64,000 nucleotides of DNA from Mangifera indica (lineage: Eukaryota; Streptophyta; Magnoliopsida; Sapindales; Anacardiaceae). The stretch is from the NCBI RefSeq assembly GCF_011075055.1, contig NC_058143.1, forward strand, positions 17,620,930 to 17,684,929, read 5' to 3'. The translations under genes were made by a program, and so were the position numbers. Shown piece after piece: positions 13,479 to 22,591 of this stretch (position 1 is its first letter; every line of letters begins with the position of its first letter). Below the pieces are notes generated by a model. The model was not told where the DNA came from. It saw only the letters and a list, made by a program, of their open reading frames with translations, and made no database searches.

Positions 13479-13625
13479 GTATGTGGCCCATCAAACTATG
13501 TGGGGTTATTTCGTTTTTTTGTATATATAACGTTTTACATGCTTCTAGTTTAGATAACTAAACATCCATAGATCTTTCTAATGTTTTCAGATTTCTTATA
13601 CTGTTTGTGCTTAATTTCTTATCAG
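13479..13625 (+). other. 5'-UTR intron of IPT5
   Basis: AAAG/GTATGTGG at 13479 and TTTCTTATCAG/G ending at 13625 form a clean donor and acceptor pair enclosing 147 nt that is T-rich toward the acceptor. The ATG follows 11 nt downstream. The leader upstream is pyrimidine-rich (CTTTCTTTCCTTCTCTCTC). Confidence 0.65.
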
Positions 13626-13636
13626 GTTAATCGAAC

Positions 13637-14623
13637 ATGAAGCTTTCCATGTCTGCCTGTAAGCAGGCTCTGCAGCCGCTGGTGAATTTCCAGGTTGGAC
13701 TCAACATGGAGCATTTCTTCCGACGGAAAGATAAGGTTGTGTTTGTAATGGGAGCTACGGGTACTGGCAAGTCACGGCTTGCAATTGATCTCGCTAATCG
13801 TTTCCCTGCAGAGATTGTAAATTCTGATAAAATACAGGCTTACAAAGGCCTTGAAATAGTCACCAATAAAGTTACAGAAGAGGAGTGTTATGGTATCCCC
13901 CACCATTTGCTTGGCACAATAGACCCCAATTCACATTTCGCTGCAATTGATTTTCGAAACGAAGCTTCATTAGCAACTGAATCCATCCTCTCACGACATC
14001 GCCACCCCATCATCGCCGGTGGCTCCAATTCCTACATTGAAGCTCTTGTCAACGAGGATCCCGACTTTCAATTAAGGTACGAATGTTGCTTTCTGTGGGT
14101 TGATGTTTCCCTGCCTGTTCTCCATTCTTTTGTATCGGAAAGAGTTGATCGGATGGTGGAGCTTGGCCTGGTAGAAGAGGTGAGAAGTATATTTGATCCA
14201 CAGGCTGATTATTCCCAAGGGATTAGACGGGCAATTGGGGTCCCTGAATTAGACCAGTATTTACGAGCCGAATCGATTCTTGATGATGAAACTCGCATCA
14301 AATTCCTCCAAGCTGCCATTGCGAAAATCAAAGACAACACTTGTTCGCTTGCTTCTCGCCAATTACAAAAAATTCGAAGGCTGTTTAATCAATGCAATTG
14401 GAACATGCACCGCATAGATGCCACTGAAGTCTTCCTAAAACGGGGCGTAGAGGCGGACCAAGCTTGGGAAGAGTTAGTGAGACTACCCAGTTCAAAAATT
14501 GTTGAAAAATTTCTTTATCCTGAAGAACGTATCGCCACCATTGTATCCGCCGGCACAGCTGCCCCCACAACCATTACTCCTCCACACATGACCATTGCTG
14601 CTGTGGCCGCCGTAACTCGTTAG
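13637..14623 (+). CDS. IPT5: Adenylate isopentenyltransferase, IPT5 type (cytokinin biosynthesis)
   Basis: Transfers the dimethylallyl group of DMAPP to N6 of ATP/ADP, the first committed step of cytokinin synthesis, in plastid or cytosol depending on the isoform. A single-exon ORF of 328 residues, the usual length for AtIPT3/5-type enzymes. The P-loop GATGTGKS is at 39-46, NSDKIQ at 62-67, the PHHLLGT block at 88-94 and GGSNSYIEAL at 128-137, followed by FVSERVDRMVELGLVEEV and GIRRAIGVPEL. It ends before any C2H2 zinc finger of the tRNA-modifying IPTs, so it is the adenylate class. The C-terminus AAVAAVTR resembles that of AtIPT5, and the neighbouring genes also match the AT5G19040 (IPT5) locus as I recall it. 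IPT3 is the alternative within the same subfamily. It has a 5'-UTR intron, and a Tourist-like MITE half starts only 31 bp after the stop codon. Confidence 0.95.
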   Translation: MKLSMSACKQALQPLVNFQVGLNMEHFFRRKDKVVFVMGATGTGKSRLAIDLANRFPAEIVNSDKIQAYKGLEIVTNKVTEEECYGIPHHLLGTIDPNSHFAAIDFRNEASLATESILSRHRHPIIAGGSNSYIEALVNEDPDFQLRYECCFLWVDVSLPVLHSFVSERVDRMVELGLVEEVRSIFDPQADYSQGIRRAIGVPELDQYLRAESILDDETRIKFLQAAIAKIKDNTCSLASRQLQKIRRLFNQCNWNMHRIDATEVFLKRGVEADQAWEELVRLPSSKIVEKFLYPEERIATIVSAGTAAPTTITPPHMTIAAVAAVTR

Positions 14624-14654
14624 ATGATGTCATTTGGCATTCTATCACATGTAA

Positions 14655-14948
14655 GGGGTATTTGGTTTGGATAATGTTTTATTACCAAAATAGAGAGATT
14701 TTCTTGAAGATAGAATGATACTATGTTTAATAAAATATGATAGGTATAAATAATTATTATGTTTGGTTAAAGATAATAAAAGAATACTAGTAAATTATTT
14801 TACTTAAACACCTTGAATATAATTATTTTTAAATATTTTTTATATTATTTATTACATTAATTAAATATAAATTTATTTTTATCTCAAAAAATTCATAAAT
14901 AATAATATAATTATAATAAAATTAATATTAATTTAATTACCAAAATAA
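14655..14948 (+). mobile_element. Half of a Tourist-like MITE directly 3' of IPT5
   Basis: TAA followed by GGGGTATTTGGTTTGGATAA matches the left end of the full element at 21806. Ordered words are shared for about 290 bp (TAATGTTTTATTACCAAAAT, GATAGGTATAAATAATTATT, AAGAATACTAGTAAATTATT). The right half is missing. It starts 31 bp after the IPT5 stop, so it probably lies within the 3' UTR or at the polyadenylation region. Confidence 0.7.
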
Positions 14949-15280
14949 TAGTTAAAACTTCAAACCAGTCTGTCCCTAAATTTATGAAATGGCATATATT
15001 TGGAGAGAAAAAAATAAAAGCCAAAACGGAGAGAATTGTTAATTTATTGAGAGGCAACTGTCAGGTTTAAAATGCGTACATTGGCAGCCGTACAGATGGA
15101 GCATTTTAGAAATCCGTGCTGGTCATTAGATCAACGTCATACACACGCACACGGGTAACCTTTGAATTTTCCGTACAACTAATGCTACTCTTTGGTGCAC
15201 CGAAACTGCAGTCTGTACATGATCGGAGGGTTGTTATTTGGTGTTTCGGTGTGACATGATGAGCTGTAAGCTTGGCATAC

Positions 15281-15281
<1 letters not shown>

Positions 15282-15341
<60 letters not shown>
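15282..15341. repeat. (AT)n microsatellite, about 60 bp
   Basis: Uninterrupted alternating TA from about 15282 to 15341. It reads as Ile-Tyr repeats in both frames and is not coding. Confidence 0.95.
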
Positions 15342-15345
<4 letters not shown>

Positions 15346-15668
15346 TTTATAAAAGACGTCTATTGTGCTTGTTGTGGTATCTTAAAAAGCTATTCTCACA
15401 TGATAAATCAATCACCATCCAGTGGGGATCTAGGGGTCCTGGAGAACCAGAAGGGTGGGACCAGACGTGGGCTTGATTTGATGGAAAGGTAAATGCTTGA
15501 TGGGTGGAATCGACGGTGGTGATTAAAAATAAAAAAAATGGTATGGGAATCTTTAAAATGGGGGAAAAACAAACAGTGGTGAATGGTGGGGCCAACCAGA
15601 AACCGTTGTCGTCTTCATGCCACATGATTCCAAACTCCAATTATATGATATGGAGATGAAGCCTTTAT

Positions 15669-15693
15669 ACCCCACTCCCCACTCCCCACTCCC
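15669..15693 (-). other. Four G-runs, possible G-quadruplex (minus strand)
   Basis: The plus strand reads CCCCACT three times and then CCC. The minus strand therefore has four runs of three or four G separated by AGT loops, the classic G4 pattern. It is a 7-bp tandem unit, so it may be just a minisatellite. Confidence 0.6.
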
Positions 15694-16358
15694 ATTTTAA
15701 AAGTCCCTTGGACCCATGTTTGTTGCCACTCCTTCAAACTCATCAACTATCATATTATATAATTTTTATTGTAATTTAACACATTTTATAGAAAAATTAT
15801 GAGTCATTCGTCACGCACAGTCCAATATTCCTTCTAAAGAATTTTAATTATCATTTAATTATAATTAATTTGACCCTTAAATAAATATTAATTATATCAA
15901 TCAGTATTATTAATTGTCTAGATAAGAAATTAAATTTTAAAATATAATCTGAAGATACCATTGCATTGGATGTAGATAATAATGTCAATTCTCATGTGAA
16001 TATATTAAATATTGAGTCCAACACGACACCGTTTTGTCTATCTTAGATCAAAACAAAGAAAATGTCTAAATATTATCTACTATAATAGGTTTTTGGCGAA
16101 TGCTTTTCCTAGTAGTTAAATATATGCCATGGGAGAGTTATAAATTCACATATCCTCGAGATTCAAGTTTATGGAAAAAATAATATTATACATATTTAAT
16201 TTTAAGTATTTAATTAAATATTTAAATAATTTATTATTATATAATTGAATCTTATTTTATCTTTAATTTAAAATCACTTAATCATACTATTATAAAAAAA
16301 CACATGTTAGCATGAAAGCACTAACAATAAAAAATTTCTTAAACATATTAATAAATAA

Positions 16359-16530
16359 TAAAATTATATGTATATATTTTAAATACCCAAATGGGTATTT
16401 ACTTATATATATTATTAATTTATTGAATGATTTTGAATTAAAGATAAAATAATATTCAATCATATATTAACACATATAAGTGTTTATTTATTTATGTATT
16501 TAAAATATATCTACATAACATTATTCATAG
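16359..16530. repeat. AT-rich palindromic MITE
   Basis: It holds the family core TTGAATGATTTTGAATTAAAGATAAAATAATATT between inverted halves rich in ATATATATT and ATTTAAAATA. A second partial copy follows at 16602-16690. Confidence 0.6.
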
Positions 16531-19500
16531 ATAAATAAATATGTTAACTAGTAACTGTTAAAAAAGTAATTATTGATATGGGTTAATATTAAAAGAGTGA
16601 TACTATAGGTATTTATTTTAAATATATAAATTTATATATATTATTATATAATTAAATATTATTTTATTTTTAATTTAAAATAATAAATATAATTTTTTAA
16701 TTGATATTGTTCACGTAAAGAGACATCATTTTTGTTGATAAACCTATGGTGATTTAGATTTTTTTTTTTTTTTAATGAAAATTTCTGTTGACAGGAGATT
16801 ACGAGGGACAAAATTCAGGATAAAAAAGAGATTAAAAGTCAGGGATTTTTGTGTAGATAAAACCATTGTTGATCATTATCAAGAAAATGTGCACACGCCG
16901 TTTGAAAAGGAAAGGATACAATGTAGTTATCCTCTTTTTGTTTTACCTCATTCTGTCAGCTTTCTTATTTTAATGGCAGAAACAGTCAAAGTATGAATAA
17001 GATTGAGAAGAATTCGTCCAATGAAAAATGGTTATCACCATGGAACGCTCATCAACCAGGCTCTTCCTTTACAGAAAATACAAGATAAAGATCAACATAC
17101 TGTCCACTGTCAATCAATCACCATCTCGGTTTAATCCAATACATAGATAAACTAAACGAGCAAATTTTTGTAAGCTTCTCAAAAAAATCGGGCGTACTTA
17201 TAAGGACAGGCTATCCTAATTTCGGCGGTCATGTGAGACAACTAATAATCCAGCGACCTCCGCGTCATATGGCTGTCCCTTTTATTCTTGTGTTTATCCC
17301 TAAGTAATTTGAGTTTATATTTACTACTAATTCTCCTATGATTAAAACCATTAGATTCATACCAGTGACCCAAATTGATATTTTATATGTGTGTGTCTAC
17401 AAAGCATAGAAACGCACTGCATGGTGCATTTTTGCATTTTCGAAACATTTTCGTTTCCAAAATATCTCAAAATTAATACGAAAGGTTTTAAAAATATGTT
17501 GAAAATATTAAAAAAAATTCCAAACATGTTTGTTTTCTTTAATTTTTAATCAATTTTATGTTTTACTTTTCTTTACAATTTTAAACTCTAACTTTGTTTT
17601 GTCTCTTCTTCTCCAACTTCTAAAGTTTTTGTCTTATTTGATGTGTTAAAATTTATTCTTTGTCCATCTTCGGCTTCTCTAACTGTTGGTGAACATTTGA
17701 AAATTGATTTCGTAAGATTTGATATACTCTATTTATTTCGTTATCAGTTAATATACCAAATTGATTGGATACATACCTTATTGTTGTTACAAAGTTATAT
17801 CTTTTTAAATAAATATATGTTATTGAATTCTTTACAAAATTTAGTATTTACAGAAAAAAAATATATATTTTTTTATATTTATATATTTTCTCACTTTTTG
17901 TTCTTATATTTTTGAGAAAATGTGTTTTCGCAACTCTGTTCTTATGCTTTCATTTCCGTGTTTCATAGATATGCAGAGATCGGGAAAATTACAATATTGG
18001 AATTCAAAATATGGAATAGGGAGACTGAATATTGCAAGCTTAGTTGACGAAGAGACTGACATTCTGGGCGGCAAGAGGAGCCAAAGGTGTCGAGGTCATT
18101 GCAAAAGAATCTCAACCTCCCAACCTTTGTACTCTTTCTTTTAATTTATTATGGAAAACCAAGTTCTTTTTGTATTCTCTTCAACGTGCAGCTTCCAGGA
18201 AATTATTAACCAGAAAGAATTAATTATGTTTTGGCTTTCATGTTGTCTGTAGCTTAATTGGCTGTGTTCTTCGTATTATCACAATAAGTTAATAAATTAT
18301 TCCTTACTTGGTTTGGTCTTTGCAGATAATACAACTGGATTTGGCTCTTGCCCAACCGTCTCTTCATAGTTGAATTGACTACATTAAACCAATAATTAAT
18401 TTCATAATTACTAAATCATATATAGTATTGATTTTGATATTTTACCAATAAGTCTTGAGCCTAAGCCTCCCTCGTTTAGGGATTTTCACATCATTTATCA
18501 CTCAAACTATCAATTGAGAGCAACATATACCTATTAGTTTAAGGGAGTTTCAATAAAACTTTTTCATCCAGTTTTGAGTTCTCAATTAAGTTATCATGCA
18601 ATTAAATAATTTTAAATTAATAATAAAGTAGTACATAATTTTATGTACAAATAACGACATATCATCATGTGATTAAACAGTTAAAAATTAAAAATAAAAC
18701 AACATCCAATCATACAGTGATATCTCTTATTTATGTATAAAATTGTGCACGTATTATTATTATTATTATTAAAAATAATATAACAACTAATCACGTAATG
18801 ATATATCATTTTAATATCAATTAAATATTTAAAACTAAATACACGTAATATTATTAATATGTTTATTACGGTTAATTAAGTTCTAGAATTTTATTAATAA
18901 TTTATATTAACCGAAAAAAAAAAGGTTGAAGATAATGAATAATTCTTCCGACCTTCGATTTAGACGGGGGTGGTAAATAGATTACGTTCACACATGATAA
19001 AATATAAATATATTACGAGAGGGAGACTTTGATTAACTTGTTGTAAAAAATAATAATAAATTATTATTTATTGCAGAGTGCATGCAAAAATTCCTTTAAA
19101 CTTTATGGTGATTGATTTAGACCTTATAATATGAAGCAATTCCCATTAATTAATGTCAATCTTATCAAGATAAGGAAATTCGTTAATGTGTTAGAAGATG
19201 AATAAGAATCCTTTTAAATTTAACAAAGTCATGATGGAATATCAAGAGTCAACAAAGTAATTTTAAATTATTATGTCAAGTTGATCAGTTTGTGGGCCGA
19301 TTTGACCGCTGAGACTCTCGGCGGAATTTTCATTTTAAATTTAGATAAGGATAGAAGTTTAAGTCCGAAGCGAGGGCAAAGGGTGTTTTTTTAATAAAAT
19401 AATTAATTAAAACTTATTTATAAATATTTTATTGTAATATAATTTTCATAATTTATTGAGATTTGTAATAATTTTATTAAAATAAACTGTTCTTATTTTA

Positions 19501-19849
19501 TATTTTATTCATTTTTGTTTTGTGATATATGAGTATTCCTCGTATCTTATGTATAATATATGAGTATTCTATGTATTAAAATAGAGGTATTTTCTCTATA
19601 CTCTTCAACGATATTAATAAAATATGTTATAAAAATTGATAAATGAGATTAATGTGTATGTTTCGAAAAACAAATAAAACTATTAGTTAATATCTAAATT
19701 TATTTTAAATTAGTTTAACGAGTTAACATTCTATCGTGATCCACCAATATGTTTATGAGGGATGTTTTGGTAAAAAATATTGAAATTTTAAGCATAATTT
19801 AATGTTTTTGTTTTATATGTCAGTTTTTTAGGTATTTAATGTTTTTTAT

Positions 19850-19970
19850 ATATATAAAATAATATTATATGTACTAATTTTATATACACATTTATATATA
19901 TTATTATATAATTGAGTGATTTTAATACAAAATTATTTAATTATACGATAATATATAAATATATAAAACA
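19850..19970. repeat. AT-rich palindromic MITE
   Basis: The core words TACACATTTATATATATTATTATATAATTGAGTGATTTTAAT and ATTATTTAATTATACGATAATATA match the copies at 28239 and 30552. Boundaries approximate. Confidence 0.55.
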
Positions 19971-20386
19971 AAGATAATGGGCCTATATGATGGACTTCTT
20001 TATCTTTAGTTTTAAAAAAGATTGTATTACTGGGCCAATGTACAAAGTTCTTGTGATGGGTTCACACATAAAGTTTAAGTTTTGGGCTTTTATAAAGTTC
20101 ATGTGAATATCTTACAATTTTTTATTTTTTTTGGGATGAACATTTTAATGAAATCTTGAGATTATTATTATTATTTTTAATCTAATTACCTTCTGAATAT
20201 AAATCTTTTCAAATTAATTACAATAATATAAAGGACAAGTGGAATATTGTAACACCTACTATAGTTACATGTCAAGGTTAGAACTACTAAAATTTCATGC
20301 ATAATTATGATTATCTTCAATTGTGGTATAAGTTAGGATTTTAATTGAGTATACATGTAAAATTATTTAAGCCAAGGAACCTTGAG

Positions 20387-20408
20387 TGTGTGTGTGTGTG
20401 TGTGTGTT
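20387..20408. repeat. (GT)n microsatellite
   Basis: About ten GT units in a row. A shorter GT run lies near 53003-53022 in the LUL intron. Confidence 0.9.
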
Positions 20409-21165
20409 GGTTTCAGCGTGAGATGGCCATGAACAAAAGTGAGTTCTGACAATTTATGAGGTGTTAAAGCCAGCCCGAATTCTGCAAAGCAACGCCCAAG
20501 TAAGTATGAGACTCCATTTGGTTAAGTATCGAACACCAATTTATTCTCATTATGATTATAAATTTATAGTATATTATAATTAAATTGTGCAATGAGATAT
20601 ATGCTCATATATTTGGGAGGGATAAATTTTGTATTCATCAACTATAACTTTAATATATTTTTCGACATATCTAGTGAATATTGAATTAACAACCGTAAAA
20701 AAAAAAAAAAGTTATATTAAACTAGTGTAAAACATATATTTTACGTACCTTAGTGAAAATATTGGTTTCAACTAAACTCGGCCAAATCTCACAAAAGGGT
20801 ATCAAACTTTTTTTTTTTTTTTTGATAGGGGAAATTTGTAATTTCATTTGGCTAAAACGTTTTTGGCTGAAGAGGGAGTGTTTATAATTTTACCTAACCA
20901 ATACTTCAATCCAATAGCATAAAATTACACTTGTTAAATTTTGATACCTTTATTTGTATCAAAAGGTTCTAAAAACCTTTTATCAATTGGCTTTGGATGA
21001 TTAACGATAAAATTATATGTATAAATTTTTATATAATTTTATATATAAATAATAATGTGCTATCATATAATTGAATAATATTTTATATTTAATTTTTAAT
21101 TATTTAATTATTTAAATATACCATTATTTATATATTATATATATATATTTATACGCTTGAAAAGG

Positions 21166-21357
21166 GGTAGACACGTCAATTAGGTTAGGCCAAATGGAGG
21201 TTCGACCCGAAACACAAAAAAACCCGAGTATGACAAAACCTGACCTGACACTCTACAGTGCCCGAAGGCCCATTACTGTTTGGGCCTTGAGCTCGGCTCG
21301 ACCCATTAACCCAATGGGCCAAGTTGGAGTCGGCTCAGCCTGACTCATTGACACCTC
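21166..21357. mobile_element. hAT-like MITE, 192 bp, with 8-bp direct repeat
   Basis: TGAAAAGG lies at 21158-21165 and again at 21358-21365. Inside are inverted termini GGTAGACACGTCAATTAGG and, at the right, CTGACTCATTGACACCTC, the TAGGGGTGTCAATG terminus common to plant hAT MITEs. The inside is GC-richer than its surroundings (CTCGGCTCGACCC, GGGCCTTGAGC). The direct repeat extends to 12 bp (TGAAAAGGGGTA), so the exact edge is ambiguous by a few bases. Confidence 0.7.
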
Positions 21358-21491
21358 TGAAAAGGGGTATTCTTTTTCCATATCTTCAATCTTAAGCCAC
21401 CAAAAGATAAAAATAAGATAAATAAATACGAAGATATGAAAAAGTTTTTGCTAATAGCTTTAAGAATGTTTTTTTTTTTTTTTAATAAAAG

Positions 21492-21804
21492 CGATTAGGG
21501 GTTGATTTGAATTGAGCCTATTTGAGCTCAAGTTCAGTTTGAATAAGCCTGAAATGAGCCAACCTTATATAGGCTCGATCGAGCTCGAGCTTGAGCTTGA
21601 GCTAAATTTTTTAATTAAAAATTTTGATATAAAATAATATCGTTTTGACCAATATATATTAAAACGATGTCGTTTTGATAACGAAATAGTTAAAAACTTA
21701 AGTTCTAAATGGGTTGAGTCAAATTCAAATCGTGTTCGAACACGAATTCTATTATATATAAACCGAACTGAGTTTGAATTTAACTCAATTTGAATTCAAC
21801 CCTA
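21492..21804. mobile_element. TIR element with GAGCTCGAGC core and ACGATGTCGTTTTG motif
   Basis: The ends AGGGGTTGATTTGAATTGAG and, inverted, AGGGTTGAATTCAAATTGAG form about 20-bp imperfect terminal repeats. The core has GGCTCGATCGAGCTCGAGC and two ATCGTTTTGA-type motifs (about 21641 and 21668). It abuts the next element on its right. Related sequence sits in intron 1 of the hydrolase gene (23268-23650) and at 3390-3862. Confidence 0.6.
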
Positions 21805-21805
21805 A

Positions 21806-22288
21806 AGGAGCGTTTGGTTTGGGTAATGTTTTATTACCAAAATAAAAAGATTACATTGAAAATAGATTACTTAAAAGATTACTTGGTATAGACGATTACT
21901 ATGTTTGATAAAATTTGATAGGTATAAATAATTATTGTATTTGATTAAAGATAATAAAAGAATACTAGTAAATTATTTTACTTAAATGCCCTTAAATATA
22001 ATTATTTTTAAATATTTTTTATATTATTTGTCATATTAATTAAAAATAAATTTATTTTTGTTTTAAAAAAATTAATAAATACTAATATAATTATAATAAA
22101 ATCAAGATTACCTTTGTAATCTTTAAATACTTAAGGTGAATATGGTAATCAGATTATCACCTATATTACCTGTCACGTCAATATTGATAATAGAATATTA
22201 CTGTAATATTTTATTATTGACAAATCAAATAAGAGAATAAAAGATAGATTATTAAGATAATCTTTAAAAACCATAACCAAATGGCCCC
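21806..22288 (+). mobile_element. Full-length Tourist-like (PIF/Harbinger) MITE
   Basis: About 483 bp. The left end is AGGAGCGTTTGGTTTGGGT and the right end, inverted, is GGGGCCATTTGGTTATGG, close to the GGGCCTGTTTGGTT terminus of Tourist elements. TAA flanks both sides (21803-21805 and 22289-22291). A longer 8-bp repeat CCTAAAGG (21801-21808 and 22287-22294) would suit a hAT reading instead, so the superfamily is not settled. It ends about 300 bp before the hydrolase start codon. Confidence 0.75.
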
Positions 22289-22566
22289 TAAAGGCGATGT
22301 TCACCTATAAAAAACCATAATTGAAAGTTGAAAATAGAATTATCAAATATAATTTCTAAAAAATTACAAATTCAAATATTTGGAAATTGCGCCACCACGC
22401 GCGGTCACCAGAGCGTGGGAGAGCATCCCTTTCACTTTCGCTTAAACAACAATAAACAAATGACATAGATACATAGACAAATCGAGTTTCGAAGTGTCCA
22501 TCGGAGATCTTTTTTCTTTGCTCATCCTAAATTTTTTTCAGAGCAATTTCAATTTTTTTTAACTAA

Positions 22567-22590
22567 ATGGTTTCAAATCAGAGTAATTAA
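22567..22590 (+). promoter_or_regulatory. Upstream ORF of 7 codons before the hydrolase start
   Basis: ATG at 22567 reads Met-Val-Ser-Asn-Gln-Ser-Asn and stops with TAA at 22588-22590. A single base separates this stop from the main ATG at 22592. Such spacing would require leaky scanning or local reinitiation for the main protein to be made. It matters only if transcription starts upstream of 22567. Confidence 0.5.
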
Positions 22591-22591
22591 C

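Larger units (their letters stand above)
14949..21165. other. Gene-free AT-rich stretch 3' of IPT5
   Basis: No supportable gene. Frames near 16775-16996 and 17920-18144 have no recognisable domain and no splice partners. Contents: (AT)n at 15282-15341, a C-rich/G4-like tract at 15669-15693, palindromic MITEs (16359-16530, 16602-16690, 18631-18757, 19850-19970, 21009-21150) and (GT)n at about 20387-20408. The bases near 20240 (GTAACACC) could be an LTR scrap; I could not confirm it. Confidence 0.55.

Noticed and set aside
13209..13553. 114-codon frame just before IPT5
   Set aside because: Lies in the presumed leader and 5'-UTR intron, has no ATG context or domain, and spans a likely splice donor.
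15238..15492. Frame containing an Ile-Tyr repeat
   Set aside because: Translation of the (AT)n microsatellite.
17643..18144. Two adjoining plus-strand frames
   Set aside because: Hydrophobic AT-driven sequence and a short basic peptide without similarity I can recognise or splice partners.
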